Positions 1-10,344 are shown, counted from the stretch's first letter. The stretch: 34,922 nt of DNA from Vairimorpha ceranae (GCF_000988165.1 NW_020169341.1:1-34922), one strand, 5' to 3'. A program made the numbers and translations. Notes: generated from the sequence alone by a model not told the origin.

Positions 1-115
1 GGCCATATCTACTGTAAAACACCGGAACTCGTCAGCTCTCCGAAGTTAAGCCAGTAAGAGCCTTGTTAGTACTGAGATGGGAAACTGCTCGGAAAAGCTA
101 GGTGCCGTAGTTTTT
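1..115 (+). rRNA. 5S ribosomal RNA, 5' end cut by the window edge
   Basis: The sequence follows the eukaryotic 5S pattern. It opens at the conserved GGCCATATCTAC that lies just after the first half of helix I, continues through GAAGTTAAGCC and a TAAGAGCC-type block (loops B/C), then the GAGATGGGAAACTGCTC segment, and ends with AGGTGCCGTAGTTTTT. About six 5' bases of helix I lie outside the window. The run of five T at 111-115 fits an RNA polymerase III terminator. A 5S gene standing alone next to protein genes and transposons, away from visible 18S/28S sequence, fits dispersed 5S genes. Confidence 0.93.
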
Positions 116-469
116 GTTAAATAATTGACTGTTATGGTTATGAACAATATAATTTATTTGATTTCAATATATAATTGTTTATCCCTTTATTCCCTAAAGG
201 TAATTGTTAATTGTTGGGTTTACTTACAGAAGAGTTAAATTTCTTATTTAATATTATTTATTAAACCTTATTAAATACTTTTATTCTCACTCTGAAACTT
301 TTGTGTTTTAGAATTCAGTTTTATATTCGATGGTTTTACTTTAAACCAGATTATTGGTTAAATCTTTGTCATTGTGACAACTATACTTTTAATCATTCAA
401 TTTACCAATCTTTTCTTGAATTTTTTACTATAAATTTTTTTTTAATTTAAAATGTTTGTTCTTGGGGAC
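116..469. other. AT-rich spacer, nothing recognised
   Basis: No open frame, tRNA-like arm or repeat shared with the rest of the window was seen between the 5S gene and the first transposon end. Confidence 0.5.
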
Positions 470-608
470 AACTAGCGAATTTTGGCTACCTAAAGTTTTT
501 TTAAAAATTAGGTGTTAAAAAATAATTATTTTAAGATTTCTACTCTAAATAAAGATAAATTCTTATACAAAAAGTGTTTTTTTAAAAGGTAGGCAAAACT
601 CGCTAGTT
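470..608. repeat. 139-bp MITE-like element with 22-bp inverted ends
   Basis: Positions 470-491 and 587-608 are inverted copies with only two mismatches (aactagcgaattttggctac then ct, against its inverse ending in ctcgctagtt). The interior is short, AT-rich and noncoding. The ends resemble the right end of the adjacent Merlin element at 1606-1625, so this is probably a non-autonomous derivative mobilised by the same transposase, or a rearranged left end of that element. Confidence 0.6.
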
Positions 609-816
609 AAGCAAACTTGCCGATATAAGCATATAAATCGAGAGAAAATTGCAAAATAAAAAATAGCTTTTTTTTTGATATTTATTTTTTTTCTTAGTAT
701 TGGCTGTTTATTTTAACCCTTAAATAAGGAAGATCAATATGCACTATAGTACTTTTTAGATGTAAATATACTATTGTAATGGTTGATCGAAAACAATATT
801 ATCTCTGAAAATATTT

Positions 817-1560
817 TATGTTTACGTTGTAACAGCAGATGTTCAATGAAACCAGTTGTAGGCGAACAAAATTTTGTAATTTACTGATGTAGCAAAAAAG
901 AGAGACAGAGGAGACATTCACTTTTTCATTCAGTGATACTTTAACCAAGGTAATTAACCTAATTTATTTTTTACTCTTGGGTTTAAATTATAATCAAATT
1001 TATCAGACTTTATTTATTGCTGACACAGCAATAGCAGATATAAAAAACTTCTGTTAGATTATTACAAAAAATATTTGTATGAAAGGCCTGTATTACTAGG
1101 AGGAAAAAATATAATTGTAGAAGTTGGTGAAAGCGTTCTGTCAAGGCGTGGTACTATTAAAATCCAACCATTGCATCTGAATTATTAAGATTACTGTTTG
1201 GACAGTCGAAAAAGTTGAAAATAGAATAATATTGACTTTAATAGATGTTTTAAGGAATGTAATTTTACCAAATAGTGTACTTCATACTGATGGTTTTGTC
1301 TTCTACCCTGTAGTTGCTCGTAATTTAAATTAAAATCACCATGTAGTGAATCATTCAGAGGGATTTCGTTTAATTGATAACACAAACAAACTACATTGAA
1401 GGATTTTGGTCTCATCTAAAGAGTACAATGAGGAAAGAAAATGGTGTGCAAAGAAATTTTATAGATAATTGGATTGCTCAGTATACCTTAAGCGTAGATT
1501 TTTAATAAATACAAAACCTGAAGAGTTTGCTCGGCGGTTTGTATAAATTGTAATGGTTTT
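817..1560 (+). pseudogene. Merlin/IS1595-type transposase, broken
   Basis: Conceptual translation in several frames recovers the family landmarks in order. There is a zinc-ribbon remnant (CLRCNSRCSMK, about 817-850), the first catalytic block as VEVGESVLSRRG (about 1113-1148; the family Asp before Glu-Ser is Gly here), HTDGF (about 1282-1296, second Asp), a VVNHSEGF block (about 1343) and IEGFWSHLK (about 1395-1421, the final Glu). Frameshifts and stops separate the blocks. The family cuts and pastes DNA through a DDE catalytic triad. This copy is dead because both the reading frame and the first catalytic Asp are lost. Confidence 0.75.
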
Positions 1561-1625
1561 TTTGAATTAAATCAATAATTTTTTTAACTTTTTTCTAAAA
1601 ATTCAAGGTAGGTAAAAGTCGCCAG

Positions 1626-2559
1626 AAGACCATACTAATCTTTTTTAACCCCGATTCAATGTACGATCAGTTGTACTTTTAATAATAATATTTTTTTTAT
1701 TGTTGCATGCCTACTAAATTAAGTTATTAGCTCAAATATATGGATTTTAAAGTGTGATAAAAATTTTTTATAAAACATTTAATTTAAGAAAAATGACGCA
1801 TTAAAATTATCAATAATATTATTTTATTTGCAATTTAAAATCTTATGTCACTACACACGAATAACTAAGAATTATTTAATTTAGTTTAGAAGAAGGTCAT
1901 ATAAATAATGTACTTTTGGCTTTTCTTATTATTGTGATACAAACGCTAGACAATAAAAAAATAAAATTATATTGTTTTGAACTCTAAAATATTTTAGACT
2001 TCTAAGGATATATATAATTAAACGTTGCTAGTTTTAATTAATATTAAATTCTTTATCAATTTCTTGACGTCTATTCTTAAAGATACCATTTCTTTATCCC
2101 TTATAGCATTAGTATGCAAATATTATCACCAGAGCGTTAATAATATCCTTTTTTAATAGTTAAAATAATTTTATTGCTAAATTTCAATTCATACATAAAT
2201 TTTTAATTAAAATAAGTGCTATTTATAGCTAAATGCTTTAATATGCAGCAATGAGAAAATAAAGGTATTTATTTTAAATCATAAGAGAATATTATTAATC
2301 CTTTCTTAATATGTGCTTATCATAACAAGTTTAATTATTAATGTATATAAAAATTGGGTAAAAATATTATAAGAATAATTTATTTTTTTGTTTTTTAATA
2401 TAATATAAAATGCCAAAATAAGTTTAAAATGATGCCACGGTGTTATGAGAAAATTGTTTAAGATTTAAAAACCTTAAAGTAAAAATATTCAAAGCACAAA
2501 AAAAAAAATTCCTGGTCCGTTTCGTTTTTAAATAAATATAACTTTTTAAAAAAATTAAA
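1626..2559. other. AT-rich stretch, nothing recognised
   Basis: This stretch of more than 900 bases has no open frame of note and no RNA-gene signature. It may be old transposon debris beyond recognition. Confidence 0.5.
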
Positions 2560-2907
2560 TCTTCTATATATATAAAAAGTTTGAATCTTAACATTTATTT
2601 ATTTTTTAACCTTTTTTTTAAAATTTGTAAAATTCTTTGTATTTTTTGTTAAGAACGAGTAATTTCATTTAAGGGCTCATTTCTCTAAGCACGGAACGAT
2701 GTTTTTGTGCATTTTTCCTTGCTTTTATTTAGTTAAGATAACCTTATACAAGGTGTCTATAGCAAATTTTTATTTATAATAAAAAGGACCAATTTGTATG
2801 TAAAAACAATAAAATAAGTACATACATAAAGGCACATCAAATCCATTAAAAATAATAAGCATACATTAAATTTATGAACCCGTTTTAAACGGGATAGCGC
2901 AAGCTTG
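2560..2907 (+). mobile_element. Non-autonomous Helitron-like element A
   Basis: The 5' end starts with TC (tcttctatatatataaaaag) and continues into the family motif gtttgaatct. The 3' end carries the hairpin cccgttttaaacggg at 2879-2893, a 10-base spacer and the terminus CTTG (CTAG in other copies). This is the Helitron layout of 5' TC, a subterminal hairpin and a 3' CTRR-like end, with no terminal inverted repeats. Interior words are shared with element E at 28058-28406, which is almost the same length. No Rep/helicase is encoded. Confidence 0.7.
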
Positions 2908-3006
2908 TAAATTTTATAAAACAACATTTTTCATAACCGAAATATTTAACAAGGGCCCAATAGAGTTTCTTTAAAACATGTGAACATACCCCCAGGGACG
3001 GATCAG
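2908..3006. other. Junction between Helitron-like element and Merlin copy 2
   Basis: This stretch holds a 16-bp motif at 2984-2999 (acatacccccagggac) that reappears with two mismatches at 4041-4056, directly beyond the other end of the Merlin copy. Confidence 0.45.
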
Positions 3007-4041
3007 TGCGGTTATTTCCCGCTGGAAGTTGATACTTAGGTTACTTCCCCCCAGAAAGAAATAAAAAAAATAATAAAGAAATTTAATCATTTTTGTTCAC
3101 TTCAGTCAAACATTCTAATATTTTATAAAACTCGTTATTTCTAAATCTTTCACGCCACATATATTCAGCAAGATATGAATTTAAAAATCTTCCTTTTTAG
3201 CGCCTTTCATTTTTTTAATATAAATTTTATTCTTATTCCAATACGATTCAATATGTTGCGTATGGACACCATTATCAGGATTAACAAAATTTAAAGAATG
3301 GTTTACTGTATAGTATTGAAAACCTAAGCCTTAATATACCTATTTGCAGCCCATTGATCTGAATAAATAATCGTACCAGGCAAACACATTCCTCGAATAG
3401 TATACAGAAGGGAGGCTTTGTCTCTTTGGGCTACAATCTCTATGTATCCTCTTACAGGTACATAATTTGCATTAACTATCCCAAAAACCTAGACTTGATG
3501 TTCTGACGTTCGTCCCCTATGATATTTTTGCTTGTGAAAATACAAGCTTTCATCAATTTGGTATATAATGCCAGGACCACCAAGAGAAGCCGGACTTCTA
3601 ATAAAGAACTCTACACATGCATTTCTAAAACTTCTACACATGTCAGCTACCTAATCGTGTCCTAGTCGCGTTAAAACGTCAATGTTTTTATGCGAAGTGT
3701 TTTTTTTAAAATAAATTGCGTATACTCCCATTTGTAAATCAATTCGTGTTTTTTTCAGAAAACGAATTGTTTCTGATTGAAAGTGTAGTTTTAAACTTAA
3801 GACATTGTTTGTTTCCGCACTTCCAAACAAATTTGTCTTTAGTCTTACTACAAGCTAGCCAGTCTATACCTCTAGAGCAATATACACAACACATGCTCCT
3901 TTTGATCAATCCAGTGGATTTGAGAAAGTTGATAGTACAATTTATATCAGTACCAATAATTGGCAAAATTTCTTCTAATATAAGGGTAAAATATTAAAAA
4001 AAATTATACTGCGATTATTTTCCCTGGTGGAAATAACCGCA
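3007..4041 (-). mobile_element. Merlin-type transposon, copy 2
   Basis: The inverted ends are tgcggttatttcc at 3007-3019 and its exact inverse at 4029-4041, with weaker pairing just inside. The unit is about 1.03 kb and carries a minus-strand transposase. The ends differ from those of copies 1, 3 and 4, so this is a separate lineage. A direct repeat with the same CCCC core lies outside both ends (2984-2999 and 4041-4056). Confidence 0.75.
3083..3966 (-). pseudogene. Merlin/IS1595-type transposase, lightly broken
   Basis: Reading right to left, the N-terminal zinc ribbon (CCVYC, then WKCGNKQC, and an S-I-R-N-N-S-F motif) lies at about 3770-3900. All three catalytic landmarks survive: IDES (about 3551-3562), YSDQWAA (about 3349-3371) and HTQHIESYW (about 3238-3270). 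The C-terminal YMWRERF block and a TAA stop at 3083-3085 follow. Frames are broken by a few indels and stops, including one between the second Asp block and the NHS block. The protein would be a DDE transposase acting on this element's own ends. Damage is modest, which suggests relatively recent inactivation. Confidence 0.8.
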
Positions 4042-4550
4042 CATATCCCCAGAGACATTTCAACTAGCACTTTTTTCTAATTTTTGGTGTATTTTCTAAA
4101 CATATTATTTTTTAACAAAATTTCAATTTAGTTAAAATTTTATATTTAGTTTAGTATCAAAAATGACATTATCATTAATTTAACTTTTAAAAATTGAATT
4201 GTTTTTTATGTAAATTTTTATCAAAAATTAAGGTTTATAAATAATCTGTGTTTTCTTCGCCAGGGATATAACTACTAAATTTCACGCATCCAGCTCGTGA
4301 CCGAACCCCAGAGAAGCAAAGGACTTCTCGTACACATTTTACAGTATTTATATTTTTTACTTTACAAATTCCTGACTTTAAATCTACATAAAAATGTTTT
4401 ATACAGATTCGAATCCTGCATACTTTTGTAATATAACAAGACAAAGCCCTTTGTGGCATTATCCATCTATGCTCAAATAAAAATTTTTAAGGGTAATTTT
4501 ACAAGTAGAGGAGTGTCGGACAATAATATGTTGTTAAAAATTTGGTTAAT
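4042..4550. other. Spacer between two Merlin copies
   Basis: A 74-codon minus-strand frame (4235-4459) is open here but has no CCC-type motif at its start and matches no family I know. It is more Cys-rich than its surroundings, so it may be a fragment of an older element. Nothing else was recognised. Confidence 0.4.
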
Positions 4551-5549
4551 ATAACCCGATTGACTAGAAAAGTGGATTTAATTTTTTTGTTTTTTATCCC
4601 AAAAAATAAAATTCAGAAGATTGAGAACAAAAAAGCTTTAATATAATATTTTAGAAAAATATAGAAATATATACGGATCTTTGTGTAAATTTTCACAGAC
4701 ATTGTTTGATTAAAAAAGAAATGAATTTTGAACATGAAGATTTCAGAATAAAATTTTCCTAGCTATAGTAAAAAAGTTCAGATAGAAAGGACACAATTTT
4801 TGCTAATGTTGAAATTTTAAAAATAACGTTTTCGAAAATAATAGAGCTCTGGTTAGCTAATACTAATTTAATAGCTTTATATTACGAATTTTAAGAAAAG
4901 GTGTTTTTAAAGTTTTAAAGACGAAAGTTCAAAGGGATTGTTAAAAGTTTTATCCTAATCTAAATTACATAAAAAACCAAATCATTGGAATAAACGAATC
5001 AAAAATTGGAAAAATTAAGTATAACAAAGGACATCTGGTAAAAGAAGTTTAGATTTTTAGGATGGTTGAAAGAGCATATAACAAGAAAATATTATTATTT
5101 CAGGTTAATGATAAGACAAAATCGACCTTAATGCTTTATTTAAGTAATAGTGTATGTATGGCGCAATTCGATAGTATATAGCGATTGTTGGGAAGTTTAC
5201 ACCAATTTACAAGAGATTGGTGTAAAACGCTCAACATTTAATCATTCTAAATATTTTAAAGATCTAGTACAAGCGTTTACACCAACATAATAGAAGAATT
5301 TTAGTCTGCTTTAAAAAAAGATATACATTAGGTGTAGAACTAGGAAGCTTATAAATCCTTATTAAGTTCAATTTATGCTGTTGAAAAATTACAAATTAGT
5401 CCCTTATATAGTTGTTTTGGCCTTTATTAAATCAAAACTTAAAAGATTAAATTTTTATATAATATACTTACTGTTCTCAATCTTCTGAATTTTATTTTTA
5501 AATAAAAAATAAAAAATTTTAGGACCAACTTTTCTGTCAATCCGGGTTA
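4551..5549 (+). mobile_element. Merlin-type transposon, copy 3, with ~78-bp inverted ends
   Basis: The left end at 4551-4628 (ataacccgattgactagaaa, ending attcagaagattgagaac) is the imperfect inverse of 5473-5549. The innermost 26 bases are nearly identical, and the outermost block taacccggattgac is shared with one gap. The enclosed plus-strand transposase is degraded. The ends differ from those of the other Merlin copies. Confidence 0.75.
4960..5335 (+). pseudogene. Merlin/IS1595-type transposase core, broken
   Basis: Recognisable blocks are GINESKIGKIKYNKGH (about 4987-5034; the first catalytic Asp is Asn here), MVERAYNKKILLFQV (from about 5061), YSDCWEVYTN (about 5177-5206, second Asp), NHSKYFKD (about 5239-5262) and IEEF-stop-SALKK (about 5289-5320), where a TAG replaces the expected Trp codon. 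Several frames are needed to read it. The first catalytic Asp is changed and stops interrupt the frame, so it is inactive. Confidence 0.75.
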
Positions 5550-5628
5550 CAAACTCCTAGAAAGTGTTGTTACACAAAACCACTTTTTAATATAAGAAAT
5601 TTAAAAAGATATTTTACTTAAAATTTTA

Positions 5629-6777
5629 TTATAAGTATTCAATTAAATCAATATCAGACGATTTGTAGAGTTTATTGGGGGTTTTAACTATGCAATCAAT
5701 TTGTGTAATATTGGACTTTTTCAGATTATTCCCGTTAAACATAAAAAAAATTTTTCTTTTCGTTGAATCAATCATTAGTTTAAAGTCTAACTTATTCTTC
5801 TTCCTGTCGAAAGCGAAACATTCTAAATTTTTTTCATCAATATCTTCTTGAAAGTTAAATAAAACGGCAATTAATGGATAACCAAAAAGTGCTCCGATGT
5901 ATTGATCATAATCAAAATGTCTGAATTTGTAATTTGGATCCTCAACTAGACAAAATAAGTTACGTAGATCTTCAAAAAAGCAATTCGATAAATGAATATC
6001 TTTAAAATATTCAAAATCCTCATCGGAGCGCATAAGTTCATTTTTCCAAAAGGTATTTAAATTGTTTTTCATAAAATTTGTAAAAAATATAGATAACCTA
6101 TATTGTAACAGTTCATTAACTTCTTGTAATATCAAAATAAATTTTTCTAGAAAATTAATAATCTTACTATAATCTCTGTCAAAAAATGCTAAAATGTAAT
6201 CTTTATTTTCTAAAGCATGCATAATTCTTGATGCAGATTTATTTGTTAATCCGTGAAGAAGTTGACAGGACAATGAAATTGTTTTTCTCTTATTTAACAA
6301 TACAAGTTCTATAAAACGATTTTCTATTTTCAAACTCATATCACCCACATTTTGAAAATTTTTTTCGACTACAATACCATACTGAGATTGTGATGCATTA
6401 TTAAGCAACATTGAAGCAATTTGTATGTAAAGAATATTGTTTTGCCCTAAGGATGTAATAAAATTTAATTGGTGAAATATCTTGTCAGTATTTGTAAAAT
6501 CTTTTGAAAAGCAATACAAACTTTTAATGTACGTATTAGTTACTCGATTAAAATAAATACAAAAAAATCCAGAAATATCAGAGTGCGGTGATTTGACTTC
6601 CGTTATAATTAAAATATTATTGTTAGATGAATAATAGTTTTTTATAAAAAAGTCATATTTTGCTGATGAAGTACCTTTTAAATCAATATCATACATTTTA
6701 TGTATTTGTGGAACTACTGGGAATATTTGTGATGAAAAAATATAAGACATCTTAAATAATACATTTAGTTTGTTCAT
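5629..6777 (-). CDS. Conserved-looking 382-aa protein of unknown function
   Basis: I do not recognise the family. The frame is long for such AT-rich DNA and shows coding-like composition: Lys/Asn/Ile/Phe-rich, with scattered Trp, Cys, Gly and Pro. I chose the second in-frame Met (MNKLNVLF) because CCC lies immediately before its ATG, as in other genes here; the first Met, two codons upstream, would sit across that motif. The stop TAA runs into AATAAA. No signal peptide or clear membrane span is seen, although the N-terminal 20 residues are hydrophobic. The middle (about residues 200-270) looks helical. It lies alone between a Merlin copy and Helitron-like elements, so it could be lineage-specific. 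Confidence 0.7.
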   Translation of the reverse strand: MNKLNVLFKMSYIFSSQIFPVVPQIHKMYDIDLKGTSSAKYDFFIKNYYSSNNNILIITEVKSPHSDISGFFCIYFNRVTNTYIKSLYCFSKDFTNTDKIFHQLNFITSLGQNNILYIQIASMLLNNASQSQYGIVVEKNFQNVGDMSLKIENRFIELVLLNKRKTISLSCQLLHGLTNKSASRIMHALENKDYILAFFDRDYSKIINFLEKFILILQEVNELLQYRLSIFFTNFMKNNLNTFWKNELMRSDEDFEYFKDIHLSNCFFEDLRNLFCLVEDPNYKFRHFDYDQYIGALFGYPLIAVLFNFQEDIDEKNLECFAFDRKKNKLDFKLMIDSTKRKIFFMFNGNNLKKSNITQIDCIVKTPNKLYKSSDIDLIEYL

Positions 6778-6795
6778 GGGCATTTTTATTGTTTA
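6778..6795 (-). promoter_or_regulatory. CCC start-proximal motif deciding the start of the 382-aa gene
   Basis: On the minus strand the sequence reads aaaaatgcccATG, with CCC (6778-6780) touching the ATG. The same kind of motif precedes most other genes in the window within about 0-12 bases. Confidence 0.55.
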
Positions 6796-7358
6796 ATATT
6801 TATAAAAAAATTTATTTTTAAAGTATAAAATGCTTTGTATCATATGTACGTATTTATTTTTTAAAAATTTAATTATACTGCTAATAAATATTTTTATATT
6901 ACTTTGTTAGTTTTTACATTCATCATAGATTTGTTAAAAGTCATAATTTTTTGTTTTTCTTTTGATTTTTTATTAAATCAAAAAAGGAAAATTTTAAACT
7001 TTTTTTTAAATAAGTTGTTGGGATTTGTGGTATAAGAATTATACCACATTTTAAGATGACCAATGATTTACAATATCACGTTAAAACGTCATTCGTTTTA
7101 ATGATTAAATTAATATATTGGACCATTTTCTAAACAAATATGTTTATTGGTTTACTATAAATATAAATAAGAAAATTTAATTTAAAAAATGATAAATCAG
7201 AGTAGCCACTACAACAAAAATTCTTCTACAAGTACAAAGTCCGATTTCAATAAAAACACTTTATTTAAACATATTTCCCTCAGCATCCTAGAACGTTTTT
7301 TAGCCACAGGGGCAATTCCTGGCAAACACGCCAGGATTTAACATGGATTTAATTAATC
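6796..7358. other. AT-rich spacer with one small hairpin
   Basis: Nothing coding was recognised. A perfect 6-bp stem hairpin, cctggcaaacacgccagg, lies at 7318-7335 inside a locally GC-richer patch; its role is unknown. Confidence 0.45.
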
Positions 7359-7692
7359 AAAATATATTGATATTTTGAATCTGAACATTTATTTATTTCT
7401 TAATTCTTTTTTAAAAAATTTGTAAAATTCTTTGTATTTTTCATTATTAAATAGTAACAAACAGCATAAAGTTATTACTCTATGGACGGTACAAAATTTT
7501 GTAAACATTTCCCTTTAGTTAATTAATTATTCAAGTTGTAAAGTGTGTGCACTATTGCCATTTTTTAATGGAAGAATGTAATTTTTAAATTTTCAACAAT
7601 ACATTATATGCATAAAGAAATATACACATAATTTATAAAGAAAGCATGTATCGTATTTGTAGTCCCGTTTTAAACGGGAAAGCGCAAGCTAG
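7359..7692 (+). mobile_element. Non-autonomous Helitron-like element B
   Basis: The 5' end is degraded (tcaaaatatattgatatttt) but continues into the shared gaatctgaacatttatttat. The 3' end is intact: hairpin cccgttttaaacggg at 7664-7678, a 10-base spacer, then gcaagCTAG ending at 7692. The next element begins at the very next base. Confidence 0.7.
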
Positions 7693-8022
7693 TCTATATA
7701 TATAAAAAGTTTGAATCTGAATATTTATTTATTTTTTAACCCCTCCTTTTTAAAAAATTATGAGAAATGTTTTTTTAAAGAAATAACATTTTTTTATAGC
7801 TATCTTTATAATGGACAGCTTAATATTTTAAATGGATTTTTTTAAGTTTCATTCAATTGTTCAAATTGTAAAATGTGCGCCATTACTGAATTTATTTATT
7901 TAAAAAATACAATTATCAAATTAATAACGATACATACATAAGCAATGATATATATACATAATTTAAACAAAAAGCATGTATCGTATTCGTAGTCTCGTTT
8001 TAAACAAGGTAGCATAAGCTAG
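7693..8022 (+). mobile_element. Non-autonomous Helitron-like element C, joined to B
   Basis: It begins TCTATATATATAAAAAG directly after the CTAG of element B, with no intervening base. It ends with a worn hairpin (ctcgttttaaacaagg, about 7993-8009) and aagCTAG at 8019-8022. Its 3' half resembles B closely (shared gcatgtatcgtatt and tagt words). Confidence 0.7.
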
Positions 8023-8937
8023 TATTTATATAATTTTTTATGAGGATATCTATAATTTTGTATTTTGATACTATTTAATTAATCTTTCTTCTGAATAAAT
8101 ACAATCAGTTAAGATATTATTTCTTAATATTAATGGTTTAAATAAGTAATATTTACATATATACAAATGTATACTATTTTATATATTCATACATTAAAGT
8201 TCTTACAACAAAGTATTTCATTTATCTTTTTTATATTAAGCTGTTAAGAATCTTAACTACAGGATGTTATTATTAGAATTAAAATGGTCATGAAGTTCTA
8301 AACATTTTATATATAACTGCAATTTAAAAAATTTATTTCTTAAAGGTATCTAAAGAGGATGTTTTACACAGCTTTTTTTACAAATACATAAAAATAAAAA
8401 TTCGTGTATGCCTATAAAACATGTGATACACTAATAATTGGCGAGGTTAATTACAGAAAATTCATTATACTGTCGCAAATGAGGGCTTTTATAGTTCACA
8501 GTAGCTAAATCTTTGCAAGAAAAATGTTTTTATTTTATAAATAAATTTTTTAGCAGCAAATGAGGAGTAAAATGTGCTATACTTATTTTTTTGTTTATCT
8601 TAAAATTACTTTTTATAACATTAATTCTGAGTACTTTCTTTATAACAACGACAAATAATACTCGTGTAACGTCTAGTGAGGTGGCCAAAACGAAAATATT
8701 GTTACAATATGGAACTAATAAAAGGTGATTTCATAATTTTATAAAATTTATTCTTTCTTTTGGTTTCTATTTTTGTAAACCCGTTTATGGTGCTGTTGCT
8801 AATTTAAATATTCATGTTCTTCTTTTATAAAACTTTATTTATAATAAAAAAAATTCTAGAAGGTTTATTTTTGGGTATTTTAAAAGATAAAAAAAATGTG
8901 GTGGATACCGCAAATACATAACTAAATTTATAATTGT
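8023..8937. other. AT-rich spacer, nothing recognised
   Basis: No open frame or RNA-gene signature was seen. A stretch at about 8898-8928 (gcaaatacataactaaattt) has a diverged direct copy at about 9083-9110, so the DNA on both sides of repeat R1 is partly duplicated. Confidence 0.45.
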
Positions 8938-9049
8938 TGGGATAAAACATGGGTTTATTTAGTAATTATTATTTACATAACAGATATGTCAAAGCCCTCC
9001 ATCCAATACAGCTGATTAACATGTCTACATCTTTACTGTCCTACAATAA
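8938..9049 (+). repeat. Dispersed ~110-bp hairpin repeat, copy R1
   Basis: It shares an ordered set of words with R2 and R3: ggataaaacatgggtttatt, taattattattta, cagatatgtc, ccaata, catgtctacatctttactgt and cctaca. Two potential hairpins are retained with mostly wobble-compatible changes. It lies about 190 bases upstream of the OLA1 start. Confidence 0.7.
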
Positions 9050-9230
9050 TATCTCTTATTTTTTTGTAAAAAATAAATATGATTAATATCACAAATACAC
9101 AACTAATCTAAACAATCTCTTATCTTTTTTATATATTTAAAGATAATTAAATAAATCAAACAGACTGTACAAACACCAGTATACATTTATGTAATTACAT
9201 GAAAAAAATTCTTTATTTTATAAAATTTTT

Positions 9231-9240
9231 ACCCTTTATG
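9231..9240 (+). promoter_or_regulatory. ACCC start-proximal motif deciding the OLA1 start
   Basis: The sequence tttttaccctttATG places CCC three bases before the ATG at 9238. The upstream in-frame ATG at 9199 lacks such a motif and would add 13 residues that the family does not have. Confidence 0.6.
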
Positions 9241-10344
9241 GCAGTACAGTACACCAGATCTAATAAATCAAATAACTTAACAGTTGGTATTGTAGGTCTA
9301 CCAAATACTGGTAAAAGTACATTATTCAATTTTCTAACTAAAAATTCAGTTCCTGCTGAAAACTATCCATTTTGTACTATTGATCCTTCACACGGTAAAG
9401 TAGAAATTGATGATGTAAGATGTGACAACTTAGTAAATATTTGTAAACCCAATAAGGTTGTAAAGGCATGTCTTAATGTAACAGATATTGCTGGATTAGT
9501 CAAAGGCGCCAGTGAAGGATTTGGTCTGGGAAATTGCTTTTTGAGCCATATTCGTAGCGTCGATGCCATATTTCACGTAGTTCGATGCTTTGAAGACAGC
9601 GAAATCTTGCATGTAGAAGACTCTGTTGATCCCATTCGTGATATAAAGGTTGTTAACGATGAATTACGAAAAAAAGATTTAGAAACGCTTACAAAATTTC
9701 GCGAGAGAATGATTAAAGAAAGTAGAGGCAAAGCCTTAGATAAAAATTTTAAAGATAGGTTAGACCTAATTGAAAGACTTCTTAAGATTTTAGAAAGTTC
9801 TTGGGTTAATGAACATCAATATTCAGATGAAGAAGTGTCGTTTATTTCTACTTTAGATTTATTAACTGTCAAAAACGTTGTTTATTTAGCAAATGTTAGT
9901 GAAGAAGATTACAATAAGAAAAAAGCCAATAAGCATTTAAAAGCTTTATTTAAGTTTACACGCAATGTTATTGTTTTCAGTGCAATTTTCGAGCACGAAT
10001 CAGAAAAACGATCAATATTTATTAGCAAATTGGCTAAAAAAGGATATGAATTATTAGATTTAATAAACTTTTTTACTATAGGTAAGGATGAAGTGCGCAG
10101 TTGGACTATTAGACGTGGATGTACTGCACCACAAGCAGGTGCTGTCATACATAGCGATTTTATGAATTATTTCATTATGGCGGAAGTTTGTTCTTATGAT
10201 GACTTAATTAAACTTGGCTCTGAAGCAGAAGTAAAAAAACAAGGAAAGTATCATCAAAGAGGTAAGCAATACGTTGTATGTGATGGTGATATAATATTAT
10301 TTAAACATAATCCGCCTACTTCGAAAACTAAAAAAAAGAAATAA
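9238..10344 (+). CDS. OLA1: Obg-like ATPase 1 (YchF/OLA1 family)
   Basis: This 368-residue protein has the full YchF/OLA1 layout. The P-loop GLPNTGKS is at residues 20-27, followed by ENYPFCTIDP and the switch-like DIAGLVKGAS at 83-92. An N-x-S-E motif (ANVSEEDY) replaces the usual NKxD and marks ATP rather than GTP preference in this family. A coiled-coil insert follows, and the C-terminal TGS domain runs FFTIGKDEVRSW through GDIILFKHN. The protein binds ribosomes and acts in translation and stress responses. I start at the second Met because of the ACCC motif and family length. The tail is Lys-rich, and the stop codon is embedded in AAATAAA. Confidence 0.95.
   Translation: MAVQYTRSNKSNNLTVGIVGLPNTGKSTLFNFLTKNSVPAENYPFCTIDPSHGKVEIDDVRCDNLVNICKPNKVVKACLNVTDIAGLVKGASEGFGLGNCFLSHIRSVDAIFHVVRCFEDSEILHVEDSVDPIRDIKVVNDELRKKDLETLTKFRERMIKESRGKALDKNFKDRLDLIERLLKILESSWVNEHQYSDEEVSFISTLDLLTVKNVVYLANVSEEDYNKKKANKHLKALFKFTRNVIVFSAIFEHESEKRSIFISKLAKKGYELLDLINFFTIGKDEVRSWTIRRGCTAPQAGAVIHSDFMNYFIMAEVCSYDDLIKLGSEAEVKKQGKYHQRGKQYVVCDGDIILFKHNPPTSKTKKKK

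Larger units (their letters stand above)
470..1625 (+). mobile_element. Decayed Merlin (IS1595/ISXO2-like) DNA transposon, copy 1
   Basis: The proposed ends are an inverted pair. The left end at 471-490 reads ctagcgaattttggctacct and the right end at 1606-1625 is its imperfect inverse (about 16 of 20 positions). Between them lies a broken transposase reading on the plus strand. A second, closer inverse copy of the left end lies at 587-608, so the left boundary may instead be a nested non-autonomous element. No convincing 8-9 bp target duplication was seen. Heavy decay shows this copy is inactive. Confidence 0.65.

Noticed and set aside
1191..1415. 74-codon minus-strand frame in Merlin copy 1
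   Set aside because: It is antisense to recognisable transposase blocks on the plus strand.
4395..4420. A gattcgaatcct string resembling a tRNA T-arm
   Set aside because: The flanking five bases on either side do not pair and no D-arm, anticodon arm or acceptor stem was found on either strand.
8938..9049. Hammerhead-type ribozyme for the hairpin repeat (because of the CTGATTGA string)
   Set aside because: The GAAA core segment and the three-way stem order are absent on both strands.
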